Assembly: GCA_002436205.1 (NCBI GenBank)
Contig: DJKT01000019.1
Coordinates: 1-48,726 of the forward strand
Source of the DNA: Candidatus Peribacter sp. UBA6535
Lineage (GTDB): Bacteria; Patescibacteriota; Gracilibacteria; Peribacterales; Peribacteraceae
Direction of reading: 5' to 3'
Length of the DNA: 48,726 nucleotides
Part shown: one piece after another, positions 16,303 through 24,228 of the stretch
How positions within the stretch are numbered: position 1 is the first letter of the stretch
How the letters are laid out: every line of letters begins with the position of its first letter
Notes under the pieces: model-generated
What the model was told of the DNA's origin: nothing
Databases searched by the model: none
The model's input: the letters and a program-made list of their open reading frames with translations, nothing else
Made by a program: the position numbers and the translations under genes

Positions 16303-16774
16303 GAAGTTTTGTAACAGAAATAAATGGATCGTGTCTTAGGTACTCATATCCTGCTGGTGACATAGGCCACTTCTCTAAGGTAAGTCGTACATCCTCCCAC
16401 TCCCGTCCGCGATCACCCTCCAATCTCTTCGTCACTTGTGCAAGCTCTTTATATTTTTGCTCTAAGACCTCTTCTCCCTGCGCCCAGAATGTCAGCAAGT
16501 ACGACCGCATACCACGCTCTCCACGAAGGAAGGGAAGATATTCGTCCAGGCTAATCGGCACCCAGGTACCATCAGACTGTAATCCATGCGCAGTTAACAT
16601 TTCATTGCTTGTTCTGTAGGTCTGATACGGTGCCATCATTCCATAGCTCCATCTTCGCAACTTATCCGGTACTCCGGGTACTTTGTACCGAAAAAGTGTA
16701 TAGCTAAACGCCGAGGCAGTCGCGGCTATATAGATGACTATAACCAAGTGCTGAAGAGTTCGCTTGATATTCAT
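16295..16774 (-). CDS. Membrane-anchored partner of the HTTM protein
   Basis: Product of 159 residues. One N-terminal membrane helix (about 8-28) is followed by a soluble extracytoplasmic domain rich in aromatic and charged residues (YQTYRTSNEML, then a coiled segment near 105-130). I recognise no family name, but small proteins of this layout are commonly paired with HTTM proteins. Its gene starts 36 bases from ligA in the opposite direction and overlaps the HTTM gene by 8 bases. Confidence 0.6.
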   Translation of the reverse strand: MNIKRTLQHLVIVIYIAATASAFSYTLFRYKVPGVPDKLRRWSYGMMAPYQTYRTSNEMLTAHGLQSDGTWVPISLDEYLPFLRGERGMRSYLLTFWAQGEEVLEQKYKELAQVTKRLEGDRGREWEDVRLTLEKWPMSPAGYEYLRHDPFISVTKLHD

Positions 16775-16784
16775 ATCTGTATTG

Positions 16785-16802
16785 TATACCTATAGGTATA
16801 AT
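16785..16802. promoter_or_regulatory. Palindromic divergent promoter region between the HTTM operon and ligA
   Basis: A perfect 16-bp palindrome, TATACCTATAGGTATA (16785-16800), runs into TATAAT (16797-16802), which sits 8 bases before the ligA ATG (16811). It could be the shared -10 region for both directions or a dimeric operator. The ligA message would be leaderless. Confidence 0.5.
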
Positions 16803-16810
16803 CAATACCA

Positions 16811-18946
16811 ATGGATATTTCTGATGCACAGCAACGCGCCGAAAAACTGCGAGATGAAATCTGGAGGCTCAACAAAGCGTATTTTATTGAGGATAAAGAA
16901 GAAGCATCAGAAGACGTCCGTGATGCTTTAAAACAAGACCTCATCAAGCTAGAAACGCAGTTCCCAGATATTATTACCGCAGACTCCCCTACCCAACGCG
17001 TGGGTGCTCCACTGGATGGCAGGCTGCCGAAAGTTGCTCACCTTACACCAAAAGAATCTCTGAGTGATTCGTTCTCACATGAAGAACTTGTGGATTGGAT
17101 AGATCAAATGGAACGCGCACTCGGAAAAGATAGTGTGCCTTTTGAATTTCTCACAGAATTAAAAATTGATGGACTGAACGTCACACTTATTTATGAGCTT
17201 CAGAAAGACGGATACTTCACACTGCTACGAGCTGTGACACGCGGTAACGGCGTAGAGGGTGAAGACGTAACACACTCCACGAAAACGATTGAATCTGTGC
17301 CACTCTCGTTTGAAATTGATCGTCCGAATCCTCCCAAATACATCGAAGTTTCCGGGGAGGTATATCTACCAAAAGCAGCACTTGATGATTTAAACCAAGC
17401 CCTACCTGAAGACGAAAAGTTCGCAAATCCACGCAACGCTGCAGCTGGAAGTTTGCGACAACTTGATCCCAAAGTTTCTGCCGGGAGAAAACTGGCGATC
17501 TTCTGTTATGAACTTGGAAAAGAAACAACGGATGCACTCGGTATTAAGACGCAACAAGAATTGATGAATGTTATTCAGGAAATGGGTATTGCTATAAACA
17601 CCGAACTCAAACTTCTCAAGAGCCTAAAAGAAGTAGAGAAGATGTATGCAGATTTTCAGAAGAAACGCGACAGTCTTCCGTATGACATTGATGGTCTGGT
17701 GATCAAAGTAAACAACAAGCAAATGCAGCGAGATCTAGGGTCGACTGCCAAGGCTCCGCGCTGGGCGCGTGCGTATAAATTCCCAGCGGAACAGAAGACC
17801 GCACAGATACTCGACATTCAGCTACAGGTAGGCCGAACTGGGGCTATTACTCCAGTAGCACATCTGAGCCCGGTGCAACTTGCCGGGACGACGGTAACGA
17901 GAGCAACACTCCATAATGCAGATGAAATTGAGCGGCTGGATATTCGCATTGGCGATACCGTTGTTGTACAAAAAGCCGGCGATATTATTCCGGAAGTTGT
18001 GGAAGTAATGACGAATCTCCGTCCAAAGAACTCACGTGCATTTCACTTCCCTCTCCACTGCCCAAGTTGTGACGGGGAACTTGTACGTCCCGATGGAGAA
18101 GCTGTACATCGCTGTTCAAATGATAACTGCGGCGCTGTGCGCCAAGAGAAGATTGAGCATTTGGTGTCGCGTTATGCCTTTAATATAGAAGGATTTGGAA
18201 AAGAAACGATCGATGAATTGCTATTACAAGGGCTGGTATCCGACCCTGCTGATATTTTTTATCTAACCTACGACGTCTTAATTAACCTCCCGCTCTTTAA
18301 AGAGAAGAAAACCGAGAATGTCCTCAGTGCAATAGAAGGGGCGAAGCACGTTGCATTGGATCGGTTCTTGTTTGCGCTAGGCATTCGTCATATTGGACGA
18401 GAGACTGCGGAGATTCTCTCGACGAGAATACAGTGGCCAACGTCATCCGTAGAGACGCGCCATGGCGCGTCTCTACAGAATCAATTAACAATGTTCGGTG
18501 ATACAAAAAAGAACATAAAGATCCACGGAATCAGCATGGCTGATATTGCAAAAACATTACAGAGTGTTACTGCGCAAGAGCTATCTGCAATTGATGGCGT
18601 TGGTGAAGTTGTTGCCAAGTCACTTGTCGATTGGATAACCGAAGAAGATAACAGAGCGCTCCTGCATAAATTTGAAAACGCAGGAGTGATAGCCGTACAA
18701 CCGGAAGGCAGCCATGCCCCGCAAACGCTCACCGGAAAAACATTTGTGCTTACAGGAACTCTGCCTACTCTCGCCAGAGAAGATGCGAAGAAGATGATTA
18801 AAGATCGTGGCGGGAAAGTAAGCTCCTCTGTTAGTAAAAATACCGATTACGTTCTTGCGGGGCAAGACCCTGGGAGTAAGTACGATAAGGCAAAAGCGCT
18901 CGGCGTCGAAGTTATAGATGAGAACGCGTTTACACTGCTTTGTTAA
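16811..18946 (+). CDS. ligA: NAD+-dependent DNA ligase LigA
   Basis: Product of 711 residues. The adenylation domain carries the active-site KIDG (in ELKIDGLNV), followed by RGNGVEGEDVT, the SGEVYLP and NPRNAAAGSLRQLDP blocks, the OB fold, a four-Cys zinc finger (CPSC...CSNDNC), helix-hairpin-helix repeats and a C-terminal BRCT domain (from about 637, LTGKTFVLTGTLP). It seals nicks in replication and repair using NAD+. It is about 40 residues longer than usual between two hairpin motifs because of an in-frame insertion that includes a 28-bp palindrome (18449-18476). Its end overlaps the convergent receiver gene by 17 bases. All catalytic motifs are intact. Confidence 0.97.
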   Translation: MDISDAQQRAEKLRDEIWRLNKAYFIEDKEEASEDVRDALKQDLIKLETQFPDIITADSPTQRVGAPLDGRLPKVAHLTPKESLSDSFSHEELVDWIDQMERALGKDSVPFEFLTELKIDGLNVTLIYELQKDGYFTLLRAVTRGNGVEGEDVTHSTKTIESVPLSFEIDRPNPPKYIEVSGEVYLPKAALDDLNQALPEDEKFANPRNAAAGSLRQLDPKVSAGRKLAIFCYELGKETTDALGIKTQQELMNVIQEMGIAINTELKLLKSLKEVEKMYADFQKKRDSLPYDIDGLVIKVNNKQMQRDLGSTAKAPRWARAYKFPAEQKTAQILDIQLQVGRTGAITPVAHLSPVQLAGTTVTRATLHNADEIERLDIRIGDTVVVQKAGDIIPEVVEVMTNLRPKNSRAFHFPLHCPSCDGELVRPDGEAVHRCSNDNCGAVRQEKIEHLVSRYAFNIEGFGKETIDELLLQGLVSDPADIFYLTYDVLINLPLFKEKKTENVLSAIEGAKHVALDRFLFALGIRHIGRETAEILSTRIQWPTSSVETRHGASLQNQLTMFGDTKKNIKIHGISMADIAKTLQSVTAQELSAIDGVGEVVAKSLVDWITEEDNRALLHKFENAGVIAVQPEGSHAPQTLTGKTFVLTGTLPTLAREDAKKMIKDRGGKVSSSVSKNTDYVLAGQDPGSKYDKAKALGVEVIDENAFTLLC
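18449..18476. repeat. 28-bp perfect palindrome inserted in frame in ligA
   Basis: The sequence from 18449 to 18476 is its own reverse complement (half-site GTAGAGACGCGCCA). It is translated as VETRHGASL within a stretch absent from ordinary LigA. Palindromes of this form are known as dispersed repeats in other bacteria, and coding insertions resemble Rickettsia palindromic elements. Confidence 0.85.
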
Positions 18947-19298
18947 TAGTCTCCACAACATCACGGAGTGATATGAGAGATTTTACGAAACATTTCTTAG
19001 CTCCAAGTTTCACTGCTTTTTCACAGTGCTGGCCACTACCAAGATTGGTAATGACGTACACAGGCACGTCTGCATTCTGTGTATCCGGAACTTTTTCCAG
19101 TACAGAAAATCCATTCATGTTGGGCATATGTAAATCTGTAATGACAACATCAAATTTTGTGTTTTGCAAAGCCTCTATTCCATCAGCGCCATCTTTACTG
19201 ATGGTAACTGTATAGCCCATGCTACCGAACTTTGCCTCAAGTGCAGTGCAGAGTGTTTCGTCATCATCGATAATAAGGATGGATTTGGCGTCTGCCAT
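18930..19298 (-). CDS. Single-domain CheY-like response regulator
   Basis: Product of 122 residues, one receiver domain. It has the acidic pocket (IDDDE), phospho-acceptor Asp in VVITDLHMPNMNG, the switch Thr in VYVITNLG and the conserved Lys in CFVKS. There is no output domain, so it would act by binding a partner or as a phosphorelay step, perhaps with the kinase at 8040. ATG 19298 has TATAAT (minus strand, 19311-19306) 7 bases upstream. The 3' end overlaps ligA by 17 bases, tail to tail. Confidence 0.9.
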   Translation of the reverse strand: MADAKSILIIDDDETLCTALEAKFGSMGYTVTISKDGADGIEALQNTKFDVVITDLHMPNMNGFSVLEKVPDTQNADVPVYVITNLGSGQHCEKAVKLGAKKCFVKSLISLRDVVETINKAV

Positions 19299-19340
19299 GC
19301 TGCTTATTATAGCAAAAGAGCAATTCTGGGCAATTTTGGC

Positions 19341-20387
19341 TTATGATGAACGTTTTTCCGGCTTTGGGCCTAGCCATTCTTTAATGCCCTGGATGTTCTC
19401 TGCCGCACACTTAATCGTAAGCCCTGCCACCCCTCCTGTTGGTCTCTGATTTGACGCAATATCATGTGTACGTAAAATTTCATTCCATACTTCAACGAGC
19501 ATTATTATTCGATCAATATCCTTTTCCTCTGATGCAACTGCAAACATTTGCTCTAATAACGAAAGTGATTGAACTGCCTTTTCTTTTTCATGCATATTTG
19601 GACGAATATACGTATCAATAACTTCCTGTGCACCCATAGAATGCACTTTGCCCGATGTCTGTTCTCCAACTAAATCGTCAATAGTAGATTGTTGCCTATC
19701 TTCTGCCATTGTCAGTAATTGATCTATACACATATCTACGCACTCCCCTCTCCACTGTTGGTCAAACCCATTATTATCTTGGCAGTCAATAATCTCCCAT
19801 ATCTTTTTGCGAAGATCGACAGCATAACTTATACACTGTAGGGATGAATCAACTTGTGTATATCTATTCAATTCTTGATCGGAAAGAACTGCAGACATGT
19901 TGCCTGTATCGTGCAGCCACGCTACAAGTTCTTTTTCGGGAACTGTAAGATCGTTGAGATACAGACTCTGACCAGTGTTACGATCACTACTGAGTGTCCC
20001 ATAATCTCCACCATATAAAGGATCTCCCTGCGTTATCGCAAACCTCCTTGACTTTCTCATCATATCTACTGCACTGTACATGCGCTCTTCATAGACCCCC
20101 ATTCCACATCCGGGCTTTATCCAAGAAGCGGAATACTGCGCTGTGCTATAGGCAAAGGAACGAGAAAAAATACGTCGATCTTTGAATATTCTTCCCATTT
20201 CTTTATTCTGACGCTTAATTGACCTCTCTAGTCTTCCTCGAATATCAGCAACGAAGTCTGTCACCGTAAACTCCTCCTGTGATGTTTGTGTTTGGCGAAA
20301 CCACCATGGAACATAGTGCTTGAAGGTATGCAGATGCTGCGTATCGAACTCAGCGCCGTTTTTTGGTAGAGGCTTAGGCTTTTGCAT
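19341..20387 (-). CDS. Unknown soluble protein
   Basis: Product of 348 residues, with no membrane segment or signal and a mixed charged composition. I do not recognise a family. A WLHDTGN segment gives a His-Asp pair near residue 184, but the other ligands of an HD hydrolase are not evident. The C-terminal half is helical. The ATG at 20387 has TATTAT (minus strand, 20401-20396) 8 bases upstream, which supports it as a real, singly transcribed gene. It lies upstream of tRNA-Leu on the opposite strand. Confidence 0.5.
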   Translation of the reverse strand: MQKPKPLPKNGAEFDTQHLHTFKHYVPWWFRQTQTSQEEFTVTDFVADIRGRLERSIKRQNKEMGRIFKDRRIFSRSFAYSTAQYSASWIKPGCGMGVYEERMYSAVDMMRKSRRFAITQGDPLYGGDYGTLSSDRNTGQSLYLNDLTVPEKELVAWLHDTGNMSAVLSDQELNRYTQVDSSLQCISYAVDLRKKIWEIIDCQDNNGFDQQWRGECVDMCIDQLLTMAEDRQQSTIDDLVGEQTSGKVHSMGAQEVIDTYIRPNMHEKEKAVQSLSLLEQMFAVASEEKDIDRIIMLVEVWNEILRTHDIASNQRPTGGVAGLTIKCAAENIQGIKEWLGPKPEKRSS

Positions 20388-20489
20388 GGCAGGCGATAAT
20401 ACGTTCTATTTGCCTCTCTGTACAAGAAATTAGGGTTGATTTGCTTTGCCGGAAGCAGCGAGATTGCTACACTTTTGCTTAAGTTACCT

Positions 20490-20576
20490 GCCCAGGTGGC
20501 GGAATTGGTAGACGCGCACGCTTGAGGGGCGTGTAGGAGCAATCCTGTGGAAGTTCGAGTCTTCTCCTGGGCACCA
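20490..20576 (+). tRNA. tRNA-Leu (anticodon GAG), CCA encoded
   Basis: An 87-base class II tRNA. The acceptor GCCCAGG (20490-20496) pairs with CCTGGGC (20566-20572), followed by A and an encoded CCA. The D-arm is GGCGGAATTGGTAGACGC; the anticodon stem CACGC/GCGTG holds the loop TTGAGGG with GAG in the anticodon; a variable arm is present; and the T-arm is GAAG-TTCGAGT-CTTC. It decodes CUU/CUC. Repeat-bounded cassettes begin immediately after its 3' end. Confidence 0.95.
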
Positions 20577-20638
20577 GCTAATTCATGGCTTTACTAAGCC
20601 AAAGTAGAAACCACTGGAATAACAGGGTAGAACTTTTT
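20572..20638 (+). repeat. Cassette left-end repeat, copy 1 (behind tRNA-Leu)
   Basis: A 67-bp sequence starting CACCAG in the tRNA 3' end, identical by eye to 24136-24202. It includes a GGCTTTACTAAGCC near-palindrome and ends with GGGTAGAACTTTTT. Diverged copies lie at about 21964-21989, 23463-23520 and 26236-26300. Confidence 0.9.
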
Positions 20639-20639
20639 G

Positions 20640-21818
20640 CTAATCCATCTCTACTTTCCTCAATGTAAGTACATACAAAATGAGGAACAGAAGGGACATG
20701 ATACTTATGACAAAGAAGACTTGTTGAAGACCGTAACGCTCAGCGACAAGTCCTAGTCCTCCGACAGAGGTCGCCGCAAGCACAGTTAAAAGCTGCTGGT
20801 TGATCGACAGCATTGTTGCCCGTTTATCAGACGACATTTTGTTGTTGATATAGGTACTGATAGTTGGTGCATACAAACCGCGCAAAAAGTAAAACACTGC
20901 GAGTACCGGTAGAATATAGAGAACACTACTCATGCGTTGTAGTAAGACAAGGAACAATCCAAAGACAGATGCATGGAGAACAAGGTACTTATCAACGGAG
21001 AATATCTTCCCGAGCTTATCTGCTAACCACGAACCACCTGCTTTGAACACAAACAGACACGCAGCAATGATTCCAAACAAGCTTTCTGGGATACCGATAG
21101 ATGCATAGAGAGGCTGTATGAATTGGAATGTCATCATGGAAATGCTTCCTATCAATGCAGAAAAGAGGAATATCTTTGAAAATCGTGGGGTTTGGAATGC
21201 TGCTGAGAAACTATTGTTAATTTGTTTCATAAATGAAGTCTTTTTGAGTCTGCGAGGAGGTTCTTTGAGAAGATGACAAGAAAGTATTCCTGCTCCAGCA
21301 ATGAGTGCTTCTGCATAGAATGGAAATCGAATATTGATGGTGAAGATCAAGCCTCCAACTACTGCAGCAGCGGCCGAAAAGACGATCGAGAAGAAATCCA
21401 ATTTCCCCGCAATGCGTTTGTATTCTTTCTCCTTACCTTCTGCTTTCAGTTGTTCATACAAAAGAGCGTAATCAGCACCTTGTTTCATAGAGGAGCCAAA
21501 TCCAGTTAGGGAGTAGCCTAAACAGAGCAATACAAAATCACTACTTGTAGCAAAGAGCAATGTTCCAATAGTAAAGATGATACTACCTGAAAGGAGTGCC
21601 GTTCTGTATCCAAAACGATCTGCAAAGATTCCTGATGGGATCTGACCAATGGATGAAAAAATTAGCCACGCAGAAACAATCATTGAAACTTGTGCAAGGC
21701 TTAACCCTAATTGCACTAAATAAATCACATACACACCCAATCCAAAATTAGCATCATTGGTGAGCATTGCCAGATTCAATTTCGCAATGTTCCCTCGATA
21801 GGTGTTACCTTTATTCAT
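20640..21818 (-). CDS. Major facilitator superfamily transporter
   Basis: Product of 392 residues with twelve hydrophobic helices. The MFS loop 2-3 signature is GIFADRFGYRTALL, with a matching half-repeat around WLADKLGKIF in the second half. It lies in the inner membrane and moves small molecules by secondary transport; the substrate is unknown. ATG 21818 has TAAAAT (minus strand, 21830-21825) 6 bases upstream. The stop lies directly against the repeat behind tRNA-Leu, so the gene fills the first repeat-bounded cassette. Confidence 0.85.
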   Translation of the reverse strand: MNKGNTYRGNIAKLNLAMLTNDANFGLGVYVIYLVQLGLSLAQVSMIVSAWLIFSSIGQIPSGIFADRFGYRTALLSGSIIFTIGTLLFATSSDFVLLCLGYSLTGFGSSMKQGADYALLYEQLKAEGKEKEYKRIAGKLDFFSIVFSAAAAVVGGLIFTINIRFPFYAEALIAGAGILSCHLLKEPPRRLKKTSFMKQINNSFSAAFQTPRFSKIFLFSALIGSISMMTFQFIQPLYASIGIPESLFGIIAACLFVFKAGGSWLADKLGKIFSVDKYLVLHASVFGLFLVLLQRMSSVLYILPVLAVFYFLRGLYAPTISTYINNKMSSDKRATMLSINQQLLTVLAATSVGGLGLVAERYGLQQVFFVISIMSLLFLILYVLTLRKVEMD

Positions 21819-21867
21819 CTACGTATTTTACCATAAAATACGCAATAAATCATCTGTGGGGGGTACG

Positions 21868-21989
21868 GACACAAACTCTTTAGCATGAGCTCGTCGAATG
21901 CCTAGGCAGAAAGCCCCAAAGTTCTAACATCCACAGCAGTATACAAGTAACTGCTTGGCACGGCTGGAATTACAGGTTAGAACTTTTTG
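21868..21989 (+). repeat. Diverged cassette junction (right end + left end)
   Basis: GACACAAACTC, CTAGGCAGAAAGCCC and GTTCTAAC (to 21928) match the right-end repeat. After about 35 unrelated bases, CTGGAATTACAGGTTAGAACTTTTTG (21964-21989) matches the left-end repeat. The boxes TTCTAAC and GTTAGAA are inverted repeats of each other. This junction separates the MFS gene from the aminopeptidase gene. Confidence 0.6.
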
Positions 21990-22008
21990 TATTTGTTATC
22001 ATGTATTC

Positions 22009-22779
22009 ATGAATGACATAGAGCAAAATGCGATGCGAAAAGCTGGAGTATTTAATGCTCAATTGATGGACTACATTCGAGAATATGTAAAACCTGGAGT
22101 GACGACTGAGTATATCAATACTCTAGTAGATACGTACACTCGCGATCATGGCCACATACCAGCACCTTTGCATTATGGGGGCTTTCCAAAAAGCTGTTGC
22201 ATAAGCGTGAATGATGTTGTTTGTCATGGCATACCAAACGATTATGTTCTACAGGATGGGGATATTGTAAACATTGATATTACAAGTATCGTCGATGGCT
22301 GGCATGGGGACCAATCGGAAACCTTCCTCATTGGGCAGGTGTCCAATAAAGCGAGAGACGTTGCACAATGTGCATTGGATAGTTTGTGGAGCGCAATTGA
22401 TGCGCTGGAACCAAATTGCCCTATTGCAACAATCGGGAAAGCAATTGAATGCGAAGCATCTCAGTATAACTTCTCTATTGTTCGAGAACTAACAGGTCAT
22501 GGACTAGGAAAAAATTTTCATCAAGAACCAACTGTCACACACTATGTCACTCCTCAATCAGAAAAGGCACATATATCACCAGGTACATGCTTTACAATTG
22601 AGCCAATGATCAATACCGGGTCACCAGATGTTATATTTGATAAAAATGATGGATGGACTGTACGCACTAAAGATGGAGGATTATCTGCACAATTTGAACA
22701 TACAATCCTCATGACAACAAATGGGCCTGAAGTGCTAACAGTGACAAAACAAGGGCCGCAAAGAGGACATGTATTCTAG
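22009..22779 (+). CDS. map: Methionine aminopeptidase, type I
   Basis: About 256 residues from ATG 22009. TATCAT lies 6 bases upstream, and an earlier in-frame start at 21955 would be inside the repeat. It has the pita-bread fold with all metal ligands visible: Asp in NIDITS, Asp in WHGDQSETF, His in GHGLGKNFHQEP, Glu in TIEPMI and Glu in QFEHT. It removes the initiator Met from new proteins. Sitting in a repeat-bounded cassette away from ribosomal genes, it may be a second copy. Its stop shares the palindrome CTAG with the stop of the convergent GNAT gene. Confidence 0.92.
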   Translation: MNDIEQNAMRKAGVFNAQLMDYIREYVKPGVTTEYINTLVDTYTRDHGHIPAPLHYGGFPKSCCISVNDVVCHGIPNDYVLQDGDIVNIDITSIVDGWHGDQSETFLIGQVSNKARDVAQCALDSLWSAIDALEPNCPIATIGKAIECEASQYNFSIVRELTGHGLGKNFHQEPTVTHYVTPQSEKAHISPGTCFTIEPMINTGSPDVIFDKNDGWTVRTKDGGLSAQFEHTILMTTNGPEVLTVTKQGPQRGHVF

Positions 22780-23276
22780 CATGTATTCCCTCTGCTTTTC
22801 AGCATAATAATACGCCTGTCTTCGTACCCTAGCTTTTTGTAAAATGCGTGTGCCTTTTGATTTTTTGCGAAACAGTCTAGCTTCACGGTAGAGCAATCTT
22901 GAGACCAAAAATATTCTTCCATCTTTTGTATGAGCATTGCCCCTACTCCTTGCTTCCTGTAATCGGGGTGAATGAACACTTCTTGTATGACTCCATCTTT
23001 GGATGGATAGCGTTCTAGATGATCATCGGAGATTGTATGGATGATGCCTGTGATGCAACCCAGTACAACTCCTGATTCTTCTGCAATGTAGATCATTTCT
23101 TTCTTTTTTCTGTGTTGTTCTATGCAATGCCTTACATATGCCTCCGCATTAAAATCTTTTCCTGTTCGTGCTCGCTGCAGAGGATCTAAAAGCCCATCAT
23201 GATCTTGCAATTGTGCAATGCATTCAATGAAAGCCTCTTGGTCATTATCATTATATTCTCTAACTGCAACCTGCAT
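22776..23276 (-). CDS. GNAT-family N-acetyltransferase
   Basis: About 166 residues from ATG 23276; a longer form to 23318 would run into the repeat. The acetyl-CoA binding motif is VFIHPDYRKQGVGAML, followed by LDCFAKNQKAHAFYKKLGYE, the usual motifs A and B of GNAT enzymes. It acetylates an amine on an unknown acceptor. It is convergent with the aminopeptidase gene, sharing a 4-base CTAG stop overlap, and the two lie in one cassette. Confidence 0.85.
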   Translation of the reverse strand: MQVAVREYNDNDQEAFIECIAQLQDHDGLLDPLQRARTGKDFNAEAYVRHCIEQHRKKKEMIYIAEESGVVLGCITGIIHTISDDHLERYPSKDGVIQEVFIHPDYRKQGVGAMLIQKMEEYFWSQDCSTVKLDCFAKNQKAHAFYKKLGYEDRRIIMLKSRGNTC

Positions 23277-23290
23277 GTGACAATGATAAA

Positions 23291-23334
23291 TCAGAAAGCC
23301 CAAAAGTTCTAACTTCATCCAATCGAGCGCACCA
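23291..23334 (+). repeat. Cassette right-end repeat (diverged)
   Basis: GAAAGCCCAAAAGTTCTAAC, a short variable part and CGAGCGCACCA match the right-end repeat at 25503-25562. The ending GCACCA resembles a tRNA 3' terminus. Confidence 0.7.
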
Positions 23335-23447
23335 TTCGACTCAGCGCCTCCGGCGCTTCGCTCATGGTCGTCGCCCCTTCGGGGCTCCGGCCACCTCTTC
23401 GCTGATACGAATGACTCTGAGCGGAGCTGCGTAGCAGCGGAGTCGAA
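23335..23447. repeat. GC-rich fold-back element
   Basis: Arms of about 30 bp, 23335-23364 (starting TTCGACTC) and 23418-23447 (ending GAGTCGAA), are imperfect reverse complements. An inner hairpin GCCCCTTCGGGGC lies at about 23373-23385. It is much richer in G+C than its surroundings, has no open frame, and sits inside a cassette junction. It could be a small non-autonomous mobile element. Confidence 0.65.
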
Positions 23448-23462
23448 GAGCCCAACGGATAA

Positions 23463-23520
23463 TTAAATTCATAGTTTAGTAAGCCAAAACAGAAACCACT
23501 GGAAGAACAGGATAGAAGTT
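23463..23520 (+). repeat. Cassette left-end repeat (diverged)
   Basis: This matches the 67-bp left-end repeat along about 55 bases (AATTCATAG, TAAGCCAAA, GAAACCACTGGAA, AACAGG, TAGAA) with scattered changes. It precedes the toxin-antitoxin promoter. Confidence 0.7.
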
Positions 23521-23533
23521 ATTTATTTTACTG

Positions 23534-23570
23534 TTGCTATCGATAGACATGTACGTTATAATGTACATGT
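23534..23570 (+). promoter_or_regulatory. Promoter and operator of the toxin-antitoxin pair
   Basis: TTGCTA (23534-23539), 17 bases and TATAAT (23557-23562) form a strong promoter. The -10 box lies between the arms of a perfect inverted repeat, ACATGTAC (23547-23554) and GTACATGT (23563-23570), the expected site for self-repression by a Phd-type antitoxin. The ATG at 23571 follows immediately, giving a leaderless message. Confidence 0.8.
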
Positions 23571-23837
23571 ATGAAACAAGTATCTGCGACCAATGCACGA
23601 AGTCAGTTATTTGATTTAATTGAGCAAGCAGGTAAGCCTGGTTCAGTTATTTCTATTACTCATAGAGATTTACCGGATGTGGTTCTCATGTCCTATGATG
23701 AATTTGAAGGTTGGATAGAAACAATGGAAATACTATCAAACCCTTCATTGGTTGATCAGATTCAAAATGGTCTTAAAGAAATCAGCTCAGGTAAAAAGAC
23801 AAGTTTGGCTACCATTAAAAAGAAGCTTAAGATGTAG
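23571..23837 (+). CDS. Phd/YefM-family antitoxin
   Basis: Product of 88 residues. The N-terminal MKQVSATNARSQLFDLIEQA and ITHRDLPDVVLMSYDEFEGW match Phd/YefM antitoxins, which bind DNA by the N-terminal half and neutralise the toxin with the C-terminal tail. It lies 2 bases before the RelE-like toxin gene in one operon, behind a promoter with a palindromic operator that the antitoxin probably binds. Confidence 0.88.
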   Translation: MKQVSATNARSQLFDLIEQAGKPGSVISITHRDLPDVVLMSYDEFEGWIETMEILSNPSLVDQIQNGLKEISSGKKTSLATIKKKLKM

Positions 23838-23839
23838 CT

Positions 23840-24100
23840 ATGTATTCGATTGAACTGTCTAAAGGAGCTGAGAAATCACTAATGAATCTTGGTAAGAAAA
23901 ATCAGCAAAGAGTCATTTCTGCATTGGAAGGACTTGAAAATGATCCTTATGTAGGAAAGAAATTACAAGGTCCACTAAAAGGGCTGTGGTCTGTTCGAGT
24001 TGTACCCTTTAGAATTATTTATTCTATTAGCAAGAAAACAATAACGGTCTCAGTTGTTGCTATAGGAGACAGAAAAGATGTGTACAAGAAACTACGATAA
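23840..24100 (+). CDS. RelE/ParE-superfamily toxin
   Basis: Product of 86 residues with the RelE/YoeB pattern: a YSIELSKGAEKSL start, GLENDPYVGKKLQGPLKGLWSVRVVPFRIIYSI (basic core strand) and a VVAIGDRKDVYKKL end. Members are ribosome-dependent mRNA cutters or gyrase inhibitors; the core residues fit the RelE mRNA-interferase side. It is coupled to the Phd-like antitoxin just upstream. Toxin-antitoxin pairs are common cargo of mobile cassettes. Confidence 0.88.
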   Translation: MYSIELSKGAEKSLMNLGKKNQQRVISALEGLENDPYVGKKLQGPLKGLWSVRVVPFRIIYSISKKTITVSVVAIGDRKDVYKKLR

Positions 24101-24135
24101 CCATCTCAAAAAATAGTAACCTGAAAACCCCTCTC

Positions 24136-24202
24136 CACCAGCTAATTCATGGCTTTACTAAGCCAAAGTAGAAACCACTGGAATAACAGGGTAGAACTTT
24201 TT
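24136..24202 (+). repeat. Cassette left-end repeat, copy 2
   Basis: Identical by eye over 67 bp to 20572-20638. Here it is preceded by unrelated sequence rather than a tRNA end, showing that the repeat is a unit of its own. Confidence 0.95.
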
Positions 24203-24228
24203 CATGAAAAGTCTGCTATGGTTTCGAC

